NCBI GenBank assembly: GCA_026710945.1
Contig: JAPOQA010000054.1
Coordinates: 62,001 to 126,000, forward strand
Direction: 5' to 3'
DNA from: Chloroflexota bacterium
GTDB lineage: Bacteria; Chloroflexota; UBA11872; VXOZ01
DNA: 64,000 bases
Shown here: in pieces, positions 34,828 to 43,942 of the stretch
Position numbering within the stretch: the stretch's first letter is position 1
Layout: each line of letters opens with the position of its first letter
Notes under the pieces: generated by a model
Databases searched by the model: none
What the model was told of the DNA's origin: nothing
Seen by the model: the letters and a program-made list of their open reading frames with translations, nothing else
Position numbers and translations under genes: made by a program

Positions 34828-36297
34828 CTAGCCGGCGCGCAAGGTGGCGACCACGTTCTCGTCCAAGGGATAGATGGGGCGCACGCAGTGTTCGTAGGGC
34901 AGCGACTCGAGATTGAGGCTCGCGGAACCGGGTGTGTCTAGGTGAACAATGCGGGATGCAATCGATTCATACCACGTGCGGAACCCATTGGGGGACTTTG
35001 CAACGATCAGTGAGAAATCTTGCGGTTCCAGGCCGAACGCTTGAAAGACTCTGCGGCCTACAAATAAAATCAGACGTTCCGTGGTGAGCACGACGATGTT
35101 ACCAATAGCGAGCACCGCCGTGCGGCCGGCTTGCTCGACTACACCGTTTTCATAGGCGAACTCACCGTCATGCAAGCTCTTTACATAAACTGAAACCGCA
35201 AACGGTGTGTGGCGTCCGGGATCCATGGTTCCACCCAATTGAAGGGTAACGGTGCTCCCGACCCCGGCTTCGAATGCGACGGCCACGGCGGGCGCGTCTA
35301 TCAGCGGTATGAGAGCCCGTCTATCGTAGTTTTGTGCCAGCAACTCTCTCAGCACGGCATTGCTGTCACCCGGCGCGCCGGAGGACGTCGCGTCGGCGGC
35401 ATCGGAAAATACGGTGAGGCCGGGAGTTTCCTGTGCTTGGGCAACCGCTTCGGGAAGCGGCGTCAGTTCAGCCGTCCACAATTCTCGATTTTCCCACATA
35501 AATGCGGCTATTCGTTCGGCTTCCGCTTTGGCCCGCGCCTCATCGTTGTCCGTTGACACTATGACGTAAGACTGAAGATCGGGCACGTCGGTGAAGGGAT
35601 TGGAAAGGTAAATGTTGCCCACTAGTCCCCCCGGTGAGTCTTCGAGCGCCTGGCACATGCGAATGGCATCGCCAAAGCGGCCGGAGTCCGTAAGCAGTTC
35701 ATCGCCCCGGGCCATCAGCGGAATCTTCACTCGGGCGGTGGTCGGGACGGCGTTCTCTTTCAACAGGCGCATGAGGTTTCGTGCCGCTCGCACTCCCGTC
35801 TCGTAAAAATCCGTATGTGGGTAAGTATGGTAGCCAACCATAATGTCGGCCGTTTGAAGCATGCGATCGGTGATGACTGCATGGAAGTCCAGAGAAGCGA
35901 CAATAGGAATAGCTCCCACGCACGCCCGCACCTCTTCCAATAGCCTGCCTTCCGGATCGAATTCAGTCTCGCCGGCCATGGCGCCGTGCAGCACGAGGAA
36001 CACGGCGTCTACATCGCTATTCTGCTTCACTTCGTTGATGATTTCCTGGATCAGCCGATCGAGTACGGCATCGGCTACCGGCCCATGGGGCACGGCCCAG
36101 GCCGCCATAGTTGGGACTAATTCGACGTCGCCGTATTCCGCGAAGATATCGAGCGCACCTGCAATCTCGGTATTCGTGCCCTGTAGTTCTTCCAGGATTG
36201 CGGCGCCGCGCACGACGCGAAAGTCCTCATATTGGGTAAGATGCGGATTGAATGTCGCCGTCTCTTGCTGGAGTTCCGCGATCAGCACGCGCGCCAT
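34828..36297 (-). CDS. M81-family metallopeptidase (microcystinase C/MlrC-like)
   Basis: 489 residues from the ATG at 36297, after AAAGG. The N-terminal DUF1485 domain has AELQQETATFNP and VFLVLHGAM, SLDFHAVITDRM and VGYHTYPHTDFYETG, the likely zinc-binding part with Asp/His ligands. The C-terminal MlrC domain follows from about 300. The name comes from the microcystin-degrading enzyme, but most relatives have unknown peptide or amidated substrates; they are abundant in sponge-associated and marine Chloroflexota. It sits between the prenyl synthase and menG, apparently co-transcribed, without an obvious pathway link. Confidence 0.9.
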   Translation of the reverse strand: MARVLIAELQQETATFNPHLTQYEDFRVVRGAAILEELQGTNTEIAGALDIFAEYGDVELVPTMAAWAVPHGPVADAVLDRLIQEIINEVKQNSDVDAVFLVLHGAMAGETEFDPEGRLLEEVRACVGAIPIVASLDFHAVITDRMLQTADIMVGYHTYPHTDFYETGVRAARNLMRLLKENAVPTTARVKIPLMARGDELLTDSGRFGDAIRMCQALEDSPGGLVGNIYLSNPFTDVPDLQSYVIVSTDNDEARAKAEAERIAAFMWENRELWTAELTPLPEAVAQAQETPGLTVFSDAADATSSGAPGDSNAVLRELLAQNYDRRALIPLIDAPAVAVAFEAGVGSTVTLQLGGTMDPGRHTPFAVSVYVKSLHDGEFAYENGVVEQAGRTAVLAIGNIVVLTTERLILFVGRRVFQAFGLEPQDFSLIVAKSPNGFRTWYESIASRIVHLDTPGSASLNLESLPYEHCVRPIYPLDENVVATLRAG

Positions 36298-36328
36298 GTG
36301 AAAGCCTTTCACTCTGGGCGTTGTTGGT

Positions 36329-37354
36329 TCACTGTCGTCGTTCTACCACGTAGTCAATGAGCATGTCGAGAGAATCGCGACTAACACCGGACGGCAAGTC
36401 AATGAGCGCGGAGCGCGCCTGTTGGCCAAACTGCCTGGCCTTGGAATACGCCAGGTCTATCGCGCCGGACGTGCGTATTGCTTCAACTGCTTCCCACACA
36501 ATTGTGTCATTGTCGGCTTCTTGTTTCAGCAATGTGGTCAAGGCGGCATGCTTTGGGTTGCTTCGCAAGAAAAAAACGATGGGGAGCGTTATAGTTCCTT
36601 CACGCAGGTCCCCGCCGACGGGTTTTCCCAGCTCCGCCTCGGTGCCTGCAATGTCGAGTATGTCGTCGACGATTTGAAAAGCAACACCCAGGTTCTCACC
36701 GTACGTGCGCAGAGCACGCTGTTCTTCCTCAGAAGCGCCTCCAACCAGGCCCCCGCCGTCGCAGCACAGCTCGAGCAGAGACGCCGTCTTGCCTTGCACT
36801 TTCCGGTAATATTCGTCTTCCAGCCGCTCAACGTACGCAACGTCCGAGAATTGTGTCGTTTCACTCGCCACCATGCGCATTACCGTACGTGCCAGAATGC
36901 GCACCAATGCCGGATCGCCCAACTGTGCCACGACGTGGGAGCACTTGGCAAAGAGGTAGTCGCCAGAGAGCACGGCAAGGTTGTTGGACCACATTGAATT
37001 GGCCGTAGGCAGGCCTCGTCGTACGTACGCGTGGTCGATAACATCATCGTGGATGAGCGTTGCCGCGTGCAGAATCTCAATGGCAGCGGCCACTTTCACC
37101 GCACGCGAGTCCACGGGTGAATGTACTGACGCGCACAGCAGCGTGAGCAGTGGTCGGAGCTTCTTACCGCCGGCCGCGAGGATGTGGCGCACCAGGCGCG
37201 AGAGCGCTGGGTTTGGCGTCTCTTCCCACACGGACGCGAGAAACTCCTCAACTTGAGCCAGCTCGTCCGCCACAGGCGCACTTATTCGACCAATTGAGGC
37301 CTGTTCCTCAATTGGTTGCGTCGTGGGTGGGGAGTTTGAAGAACGTCTGGGCAT
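36329..37354 (-). CDS. Long-chain polyprenyl diphosphate synthase (all-trans)
   Basis: 341 residues. Both aspartate-rich motifs are present: the first in LIHDDVIDHA and the second in QIVDDILDIAG, with KKLRPLLTLL near the N-terminus and the GDYLFAK region. The enzyme extends allylic diphosphate with isopentenyl diphosphate to make the side chain of menaquinone; chain length cannot be fixed from sequence. The ATG at 37354 lies 47 bp inside the 3' end of tatD, so a later non-ATG start is possible, though no better ribosome site was seen. Confidence 0.93.
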   Translation of the reverse strand: MPRRSSNSPPTTQPIEEQASIGRISAPVADELAQVEEFLASVWEETPNPALSRLVRHILAAGGKKLRPLLTLLCASVHSPVDSRAVKVAAAIEILHAATLIHDDVIDHAYVRRGLPTANSMWSNNLAVLSGDYLFAKCSHVVAQLGDPALVRILARTVMRMVASETTQFSDVAYVERLEDEYYRKVQGKTASLLELCCDGGGLVGGASEEEQRALRTYGENLGVAFQIVDDILDIAGTEAELGKPVGGDLREGTITLPIVFFLRSNPKHAALTTLLKQEADNDTIVWEAVEAIRTSGAIDLAYSKARQFGQQARSALIDLPSGVSRDSLDMLIDYVVERRQ

Positions 37355-38087
37355 TCCTATCAGTTATTTCTTCCAGGTCCTCTGGCGCGATGCTGCGCCT
37401 CCGGGCAATGGACTCCAATGTGCAACGTACGTAAGCTGGCTCATTCCGCTTGCCCCGGTACGGCACGGGCGCAAGGTAGGGGCAATCGGTCTCGATCAAT
37501 AGCCTATCCGATGGTACCATCTTTGCAACTTGATGCAACTTTGCCGCAGAGCGAAACGTCACCGGGCCCGCAAGGGATATCATGCACCCGAGATTAAGGA
37601 GTGCTGTCGCTTGCACGCTATCACCGGAGAAGCAATGCATCACCGCTTGCTGCATGGGCGAAGCTTGCGTGAGCATACGGTGCACGTCAGCGTAAGCATC
37701 CCGCATGTGAACCACTATGGGTAATTGGGACTGCGACGCGAGTGCGAGTTGTTTGGTAAAGGCATCCTGCTGGGCACGCCTGGAGGCGTTTTTGCGATAG
37801 TAATCAAGGCCGGTCTCACCGATAGCCACTACCCTCGGCGCCTGCGCAAGCGCTTCCAAGTCGCGCCAGGTAGCCGGAGTACAGGAATCGGCTTCGTGTG
37901 GGTGCACGCCAACCGTCGCCCAGCAATTTGGATAGCGCTCGGCAATGGCTACGGCCGCATGGCTCGAGGCAATGTCCACCCCGACGACGACAATGGCAGT
38001 AACATTGGCTGCGCTTGCACGGTCGACAACTGCGGATAGGTCCTCAGCAAAGCGCGGCGAGTTGATATGGGCGTGGGTATCCGTCAT
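37308..38087 (-). CDS. tatD: TatD family metal-dependent hydrolase/DNase
   Basis: 259 residues. Metal-binding motifs: DTHAHINSPRF at the start, GETGLDYYRKN, VVHMRDAYAD, MHCFSGD, and LIETDCPYLAPVPYRGKRNEP near the end. TatD proteins are 3'-5' exonucleases or deoxyribonucleases acting in DNA repair and quality control. It follows metG by 21 bp; the metG-tatD pairing is conserved in many bacteria. Confidence 0.93.
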   Translation of the reverse strand: MTDTHAHINSPRFAEDLSAVVDRASAANVTAIVVVGVDIASSHAAVAIAERYPNCWATVGVHPHEADSCTPATWRDLEALAQAPRVVAIGETGLDYYRKNASRRAQQDAFTKQLALASQSQLPIVVHMRDAYADVHRMLTQASPMQQAVMHCFSGDSVQATALLNLGCMISLAGPVTFRSAAKLHQVAKMVPSDRLLIETDCPYLAPVPYRGKRNEPAYVRCTLESIARRRSIAPEDLEEITDRNAQTFFKLPTHDATN

Positions 38088-38108
38088 GGGCGAACCAGCA
38101 GCAGCCTG

Positions 38109-39656
38109 CTACGTGCTTTCCGAGAACTCGGGAACTTCTAGGCGGGGAAAGAGCGGCTTGCCGGTAGATATGCTTCGGTCTGAGGTTAAGCCCCCCCACC
38201 CAAGGCCGCGCTCCCAGGCACCGGCGTCAAGCGGAGGTTCGCCAAGGCGCTCCAGTATGGTATCCGCCGTCTGCGGGACATACGGACCGAGCAAAACGGC
38301 CAGGATGCGCACGGCTTCGGTCACGTTGTAAAGCACGGATCCAAGACGCTCCCGCTGGTCGGCGTCTTTGGCAAGTACCCAGGGCGCGTTTTCCTCAATG
38401 TATTGGTTCGCACGAGTAACAAGCGTCCAGACACTATCTAATGCCGCGTCGAGGTCCCATGACTCAAGCCCGCGCTCCGCACCTTCAACTGCTTGCTGCG
38501 CCACTTCCCTTAAGGATTCGTCGAGTGAGGTTGCGTCTCCGGGGGCCGGCAGCACCCCGTCAAAGTAACGCGAAACCATAGATGTGGTGCGTTGCACAAG
38601 GTTGCCAAGATCGTTCGCCAAGTCGGCGTTGTATCGGTTATAGAAACTCTCCCAAGAGAATACGCCGTCCTGGTCGAACGGGATTTCCCGCACCAGGTAG
38701 TAGCGCACCGCGTCGGCTCCAAACTCGTCCACCATCTCGAAGGGGTCTACGCCTGTGCCGCGGGACTTGCTCATCTTCAGGCCTCGGAACATGATCCAGC
38801 CGTGCGCCCAAACCGTCTTCGGCAATTGCACCCCGGCAGACATCAGCATCGCCGGCCAGTAGACGCAGTGAAAGCGAATGATGTCTTTGCCGATCACGTG
38901 CACATCCGCCGGCCAGTAGCGGGCAAACAATTCGTCATCTTGCCCATAGCCAACGCCGGTGATGTAGTTAGTGAGCGCATCGAACCAAACGTAGATGACC
39001 TGCTCTTCGTCAAAGGGTACGGGAATTCCCCACGTCTTGTTGGCACGGGAAATGCTGAAGTCCCGCAGTTCGCCGCGCACCATATTCACGACTTCATTGC
39101 GCCGAAAGTCTGGCAAAACCGACTCCGGATGCTCGTCATAGAATGCCAGCAACCGGTCCTGGTACTTGGAGAGGGCAAAGAAGTAGTTGTCTTCTTCCGT
39201 CCACTCCGGCTCGGCATCGTGCACAGGGCACTTGCCGTCTACCAAGTCGTCATCGGCGTAGAAGGCCTCGCAAGGGAGGCAGTACCACCCGGCATAGGTC
39301 CCTTTGTAGATGTCGCCGGCGTCGTAGCACTTCTGCAATAAGAGTCGTGCCGCGTGCTTGTGGTGCTCTTCAGTCGTGCGGATGAAGCCGTCATAGGAGA
39401 TGTTTAGCTTGTCCCAAAGATCGCGGAAGAACTCCGCCATTTCGTCGCAATAGTCCTGCGGATCCTTGCCCTGGCTTCTGGCCTGGCGCTCCACATTGAG
39501 GCTGTTCTCATCGAGACCCGTGAGAAAGAACGTATCGTAGCCCTTCAAGCGGCGATAGCGCGCCTGTACGTCACAGCCGATAGTACAAAATGCCGTGCCA
39601 ATATGGGGCTTGGCATTGGGGTAGTAAATGGGGGTTGTTAGATAGTAGGTTGCCAT
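38109..39656 (-). CDS. metG: Methionyl-tRNA synthetase
   Basis: 515 residues from the ATG at 39656 (MATYYLTTPIYYPN); a TTG seven codons earlier is possible. The class I HIGH motif is HIGT in PNAKPHIGTAF, and the KMSKS motif is LKMSKSRGT. A partial zinc knuckle lies in CLPCEAFYADDD and GKCPVHD. The protein lacks the C-terminal tRNA-binding/dimerisation domain found in longer MetG, so it is the short form. It heads the minus-strand run metG-tatD-prenyl synthase. Confidence 0.96.
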   Translation of the reverse strand: MATYYLTTPIYYPNAKPHIGTAFCTIGCDVQARYRRLKGYDTFFLTGLDENSLNVERQARSQGKDPQDYCDEMAEFFRDLWDKLNISYDGFIRTTEEHHKHAARLLLQKCYDAGDIYKGTYAGWYCLPCEAFYADDDLVDGKCPVHDAEPEWTEEDNYFFALSKYQDRLLAFYDEHPESVLPDFRRNEVVNMVRGELRDFSISRANKTWGIPVPFDEEQVIYVWFDALTNYITGVGYGQDDELFARYWPADVHVIGKDIIRFHCVYWPAMLMSAGVQLPKTVWAHGWIMFRGLKMSKSRGTGVDPFEMVDEFGADAVRYYLVREIPFDQDGVFSWESFYNRYNADLANDLGNLVQRTTSMVSRYFDGVLPAPGDATSLDESLREVAQQAVEGAERGLESWDLDAALDSVWTLVTRANQYIEENAPWVLAKDADQRERLGSVLYNVTEAVRILAVLLGPYVPQTADTILERLGEPPLDAGAWERGLGWGGLTSDRSISTGKPLFPRLEVPEFSEST

Positions 39657-39996
39657 GGGTAAGTTGAACTTGGTCAATGGAATATCGGGAAGATCTGATC
39701 CTGTGGTTTCCGTTCCACCATCATACCATGCAGTTTGGCAAGCCCCAACTTTACTGCCTATCCATCACGAAAGTCTTGACCCGCAAATTGCGGCACGCGA
39801 TCACGGTTGCTAATGACCATAGAATAGAGGCAGTTGGCCATATAAGATGGATAACCAATACTCTCGCGGTCAAGTGATCGCTGGACCAGATGTCCGGCCA
39901 ATTAGTAGCTGGAAACGGATGTCTTTTCATTTGCCATAGTAACTATCCCTACAATAGCGGGGCCTCTGTAGTTTACTGTTTACGTAAAGCGTTATA
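39657..39996. other. 340-bp intergenic region before higBA, with operator-like palindrome
   Basis: Divergent between metG and higB. No convincing gene: a 66-codon frame on the plus strand (39677-39877) has no ribosome site or recognisable sequence. Near the right end, TTTACGTAAA (39979-39988) is a perfect palindrome preceded by a direct TTTAC copy at 39972. This is the kind of site to which HigA antitoxins bind to repress their own operon. Confidence 0.45.
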
Positions 39997-40278
39997 ATGA
40001 TTCAAGGGTTTAGGGATCGAAGAACGCTGCATTTCTTCGAAGGGAGGAATGTTCGCGCTTTTCAGGGATTTGCCGAACAAGCGACCCGCAGGCTTACCGT
40101 GTTGGATAGCGCAGTTTCTTTGCGCGACCTAGCCGTTCTTCCTAGCAACAGGCTGGAACTGCTCTCCGGTGACCGGGCGGGTCAGTACAGTATTAGGATT
40201 AGTCGCCAATGGCGAATTTGCTTTCGCTGGGGGGATAATGGACCGTTTGATGTAGAGATTGTGGACTACCACCGCTGA
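39997..40278 (+). CDS. higB: HigB-type toxin (RelE/ParE superfamily mRNA interferase)
   Basis: 93 residues. The start MIQGFRDRRTLHFFEG and the end SIRISRQWRICFRWGD...VEIVDYHR match the HigB 'plasmid maintenance killer' family, which cleaves mRNA on the ribosome. Toxin-first order, with HigA 9 bp downstream, is characteristic of hig modules. There is no Shine-Dalgarno sequence, and a TATAAT hexamer overlaps the ATG, so either translation is weak or the promoter lies elsewhere. The start is kept because it matches the family N-terminus exactly. Confidence 0.92.
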   Translation: MIQGFRDRRTLHFFEGRNVRAFQGFAEQATRRLTVLDSAVSLRDLAVLPSNRLELLSGDRAGQYSIRISRQWRICFRWGDNGPFDVEIVDYHR

Positions 40279-40287
40279 GGAGTCCTA

Positions 40288-40620
40288 ATGAGTACAAGCA
40301 ATGGAATGAGACCAGTTCACCCGGGCGAAGTGTTGGGTGAAGAACTCCAGGAGCTCGGCCTGTCGGCCAACGCTTTGGCGAATGCACTCGGAGTTCCTAC
40401 TAACCGAATTACGGCAATTTTGAATGGTCAAAGAGGGATGTCTGCCGATACGGCGCTACGCTTGTCCCGCTATTTCGGCACCACGCCGCAGTTCTGGTTG
40501 AATCTGCAGCAAGCCTTTGAATTGCGTGTAGCCGAGATTGAATCAGGCGAGGATATATCAGCAAGCGTACAGCCTCGCGACCATGAGAGAATCGCCGGTG
40601 CCGCGACGACCGTGAGGTAA
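40288..40620 (+). CDS. higA: HigA-type antitoxin (XRE family)
   Basis: 110 residues. It begins RPVHPGEVLGEELQELGLS, the family hallmark, followed by a helix-turn-helix (LANALGVPTNRITAILNGQ) and the downstream FGTTPQFWLNLQ segment. It neutralises HigB and represses the operon. The ATG has a strong GAGGAG site, so antitoxin should be made in excess over toxin. Its likely binding site is the TTTACGTAAA palindrome before higB. Confidence 0.94.
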   Translation: MSTSNGMRPVHPGEVLGEELQELGLSANALANALGVPTNRITAILNGQRGMSADTALRLSRYFGTTPQFWLNLQQAFELRVAEIESGEDISASVQPRDHERIAGAATTVR

Positions 40621-40798
40621 ACATGAGCCAGAGCAAGCAATACGGGCTCAGCATGGCGTGCTCACTCCGGGAGCGGGGCGTCCGGTGAACGCACAATAGA
40701 AACTACGTCCTATGTTAAACTGCCAGAAGAACATCGCTTCAGACCTCAAATCTTCGCACTAAAGCGACAATTTTATTGAATTCGAGGAGGTACGCATT

Positions 40799-42472
40799 GT
40801 GTCAATTGTTCGGACCCTGGTTGATGCCAAAGTGCCGATGCGGGATGGCGTGGCTTTGTCCGCAGATGTTTTCCTGCCTGCACGTACAGGGCCTGCGCCC
40901 ACCGTTCTCGTACGCACACCGTACGGCAACAACACCGACCTCTTGATCGAAAAGGGTCGGTACCTCGCGGCCAGGGGCTACGCCGCCGTCATTCAGGACG
41001 TGCGCGGCAGGTGGGACTCTGACGGCGCCTACTATCCAGTGGTGAATGAAGCCGATGACGGACACGACACGGTGGAGTGGATTGCGGAGCAGCCGTGGAG
41101 CACCGGCAAGATCGGTATGGCAGGTGGGTCTTACTTGGGCATTACGCAGTGGACGGCCGCGTGGCGTGGCAGCCCGCATCTGACCAGTATCGTGCCGCGC
41201 GTCGCCCCGTGCGACTTCTACGACTCGCCCGGATATACCCAGGGCGCTCTCCAAGTCGGTGTGCTGGCGACATGGGGCTCGCGTACGCACGGTCGCACTG
41301 CCCAGAACATCGAGTATGAAGACTGGGGCCGCGTGTTTCGTACGTTACCGGTGGATAAGATCCCCAGCGCGATCGGGCGCGACCTAGACTTTTGGAAAGA
41401 CTGGGTTCGCCATCCTCACTACGATGAGTATTGGGAGCAATCCGGCAACAGCGGAAAGTGGCAGGATATAAGCGCTCCCGCATACAACATGGGCGGCTGG
41501 TTCGATCTCTACTCCAAGGCCACGTTTGACAATTGGAATGAGCTGCGGCTGCATGGGGGCTCCGCGGAGGCGCGGCAGAGCCAGCTTATTATGGGCCCCT
41601 GGCCGCATGCGCTTTCCCTTTCACGTGTCACGGGCCAAGTAGACTTTGGCGCGGATTCGATGGTCGACTTGGATGGTGAGGAACTGCGCTGGTTCGACTA
41701 TTGGTTGAAGGGAGAACAAAACGGAATCCTCGATGAACCGCCGCTACGGCTTTTCATCATGGGGCGCAACGAGTGGCGCAATGAGCATGAGTGGCCGCTT
41801 GCCCGCACCGACTGGCAGCCTTGGTACTTCCATTCCCGGGGCGCTGCGAATACGCTTAACGGCGACGGCGGACTTTCCATAGAACTGCCCACAGATGAAC
41901 CCTCCGATGGCTTCACCTATGACCCCATCGCGCCGGTACCGACACTGGGCGGAAACAACTGCTGCTCGCCGCACATTGTGCCGTGGGGGCCCTACGACCA
42001 GCAGAATATCGAGATGCGCCAGGACGTGTTGTGCTACACGAGCGAGCCGCTGCAGAGCGAACTTGAGGTAACGGGACCGATAAAGGTGACGCTCTATGCC
42101 GCCACCGACCAGCCGGACACCGACTGGACGGCTAAGTTGGTCGATGTGCACCCGGATGGCCGTGCCCTGAGCCTCTGCGACGGCATCGTGCGCGCGCGAT
42201 TCCGTGAGGGTCGGGAAACCTCGTCTCTCCTTCAGCCTGGGAAGGTTTACGAATACGAGATCGATCTTTGGGTCATTGGCAACGTCTTTCATGCCGGTCA
42301 TCGCATCCGCGTGGAAATCTCATCAAGTAACTTTCCGCGCTTCGACCGCAACCTAAATACCGGCGCAGAGAACAATGGTCTGGAGGACAATTGGCAGGTC
42401 GCGCGACAGACGGTCCACCATGACCGGGTTTATCCTTCCCACATCTTACTGCCCGTCATCCCAACCTCGTGA
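40799..42472 (+). CDS. CocE/NonD family hydrolase (S15-like serine esterase/peptidase)
   Basis: 557 residues from the GTG at 40799, eight bases after GAGGAGG. The alpha/beta-hydrolase half has VRTPYGNN, QDVRGRWDSDG and the nucleophile Ser in GMAGGSYLGITQW. The oxyanion/His region is in GPWPHALS; the C-terminal jelly-roll domain closes with RIRVEISSSNFPRFDRN. Members include cocaine esterase, alpha-amino-acid ester hydrolase and X-Pro dipeptidyl-peptidase, so the substrate is an ester or peptide of unknown identity. No signal peptide is visible. It ends at a bidirectional terminator shared with ftsZ. Confidence 0.92.
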   Translation: MSIVRTLVDAKVPMRDGVALSADVFLPARTGPAPTVLVRTPYGNNTDLLIEKGRYLAARGYAAVIQDVRGRWDSDGAYYPVVNEADDGHDTVEWIAEQPWSTGKIGMAGGSYLGITQWTAAWRGSPHLTSIVPRVAPCDFYDSPGYTQGALQVGVLATWGSRTHGRTAQNIEYEDWGRVFRTLPVDKIPSAIGRDLDFWKDWVRHPHYDEYWEQSGNSGKWQDISAPAYNMGGWFDLYSKATFDNWNELRLHGGSAEARQSQLIMGPWPHALSLSRVTGQVDFGADSMVDLDGEELRWFDYWLKGEQNGILDEPPLRLFIMGRNEWRNEHEWPLARTDWQPWYFHSRGAANTLNGDGGLSIELPTDEPSDGFTYDPIAPVPTLGGNNCCSPHIVPWGPYDQQNIEMRQDVLCYTSEPLQSELEVTGPIKVTLYAATDQPDTDWTAKLVDVHPDGRALSLCDGIVRARFREGRETSSLLQPGKVYEYEIDLWVIGNVFHAGHRIRVEISSSNFPRFDRNLNTGAENNGLEDNWQVARQTVHHDRVYPSHILLPVIPTS

Positions 42473-42668
42473 TGCGACCGCCCCGGACGTGGAATCGCAG
42501 AACACTCAAGATATGGAGTGCGCTTCGACCGATTGGCGCATTGGCGGCGCGGGACGCCTCTCGGCAATGCGGGGCAGACGAAGAAGGGACCCGCTGAGGG
42601 AGCCTGATTGGGTAGAACGAGACCGCCACGCGTGTGGCCGGGGATTGGGAAAGTAGCAGGCACAATAA

Positions 42669-42705
42669 CAAAGAGGGCGGAGAGAATACCTCTCCGCCCT
42701 CTTTG
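42669..42705. terminator. Strong bidirectional terminator between the CocE hydrolase and ftsZ
   Basis: CAAAGAGGGCGGAGAG and CTCTCCGCCCTCTTTG form a perfect 16-bp stem with a five-base loop (AATAC). It lies about 200 bp after the hydrolase stop and 30 bp after the ftsZ stop, so it marks the end of the dcw cluster. Confidence 0.92.
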
Positions 42706-42734
42706 CTGCTTTCGTGGCGCGTGCGGAAGAACCG

Positions 42735-43931
42735 TCAGCGGTCCTGGCGGTTCATGCGTTTCCGCAAGAAAGTCGGCACCTCAAGGTCGTGCTCCGCATC
42801 GACTTCGTCGATTTCTTCTGTTCCAATTGGAATGACAGAAGGCCGATCCCCGGAATCTGGGCTACGAGGCTCCACAGCGCCCCGCACACCCGGGCGGCGT
42901 ATGTCTTGCTCGTCAAAGCCGGTGGCAATGACAGTAATCTGAATGTCGGAGCTCATAGATTCTTCGATAACCGATCCGAAGATGATCTGGGCGTCAGGAT
43001 CGGCGGCATTGGAAATAATCTCGGCTGCTTGCGAGACTTCGTGCAGGCTCATATCCGGCCCGCCGGTGAAGTTGAGCAAAATGCCCTTAGCGCCGTCTAT
43101 GGACATTTCAAGCAACGGATTGGCCAAAGCGTCTCGCATTGCGTCCGCAGCGCGGTTCTCACCACTTCCGTACCCAATTGCCATATAGGCAGTACCGGAA
43201 TTCTGCATTATCGCCTTGACGTCATTGAAGTCAAGGTTAATGAGTCCAGGTTGTGTAATGAGATCTGAAATGCCCTGAACAGCCTGGCGCAGCACCTCAT
43301 CTGCCAAACGAAATGCTTCCGTAATCGGCGTATTCTTAGGGGCAATCTCTAGAATTCGATCATTCGGGATGGTGATGAGCGTGTCTACATGCTCTCGAAT
43401 ATTGCGAATGCCTTCTTCGCTTATGCGTTTGCGCGGTACGCCTTCCCATGTGAACGGTCGTGTCACGACACCGACCGTAAGGGCTGCAATGTTTCGGGAG
43501 ATTTCGCCAATGACGGGCGCAGAACCAGTACCGGTTCCACCTCCCATGCCAACGGCAATGAATACCATGTCCGAGCCGCGCAGCGCATCCTGCAACTCTT
43601 CGTAGGCTTCTTCCGCTGCCTTTTCGCCTACTGAGGGTTGTCCGCCGGCTCCCAGACCCTTCGTGAGTTTGTCGCCAATGCGGATTCGTCTTTCGGCCTG
43701 GGAACTCATCAAAGTCTGCGCATCGGTGTTCACGGCAATAAACTCAACGCCACTTACACCGCTCTGAATCATGCGGTCTACTGCATTGCCGCCTGCTCCG
43801 CCTGCGCCTACAACCTTGATGTGGGCCCAGGATTCTTGGCGCTGTCTTGGGTCCAATCGTCCCGATTCATCACTCGAACTTGAGGGAAGTCGAGAAATGC
43901 GGTTTTCTGCACCACTTGCCATGCGTACCAC
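42735..43931 (-). CDS. ftsZ: Cell division protein FtsZ
   Basis: 398 residues. GTP-binding motifs GAGGAGGNAVDRM and GGGTGTGSAPVIGE are intact, as is the T7 loop NLDFNDVKAIM that drives GTP hydrolysis across the filament. A variable linker leads to the conserved C-terminal peptide DLEVPTFLRKRM, which binds FtsA and other membrane tethers. FtsZ builds the cytokinetic ring. It follows ftsA by 11 bp and ends at the cluster terminator, so it is last in the cluster. Confidence 0.98.
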   Translation of the reverse strand: MVRMASGAENRISRLPSSSSDESGRLDPRQRQESWAHIKVVGAGGAGGNAVDRMIQSGVSGVEFIAVNTDAQTLMSSQAERRIRIGDKLTKGLGAGGQPSVGEKAAEEAYEELQDALRGSDMVFIAVGMGGGTGTGSAPVIGEISRNIAALTVGVVTRPFTWEGVPRKRISEEGIRNIREHVDTLITIPNDRILEIAPKNTPITEAFRLADEVLRQAVQGISDLITQPGLINLDFNDVKAIMQNSGTAYMAIGYGSGENRAADAMRDALANPLLEMSIDGAKGILLNFTGGPDMSLHEVSQAAEIISNAADPDAQIIFGSVIEESMSSDIQITVIATGFDEQDIRRPGVRGAVEPRSPDSGDRPSVIPIGTEEIDEVDAEHDLEVPTFLRKRMNRQDR

Positions 43932-43942
43932 CCTACGTAAAG

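Noticed and set aside
38592-39341. Long open frames antisense to metG, to the membrane spermidine synthase (15828-16586) and to similar genes
   Set aside because: They mirror well-supported genes, lack ribosome sites, and have His/Arg-rich compositions typical of antisense frames in GC-rich DNA.
39993-39998. TATAAT as the -10 box of higBA
   Set aside because: It overlaps the HigB start codon, so transcription would start inside the gene, and no good -35 lies 17 bp upstream.
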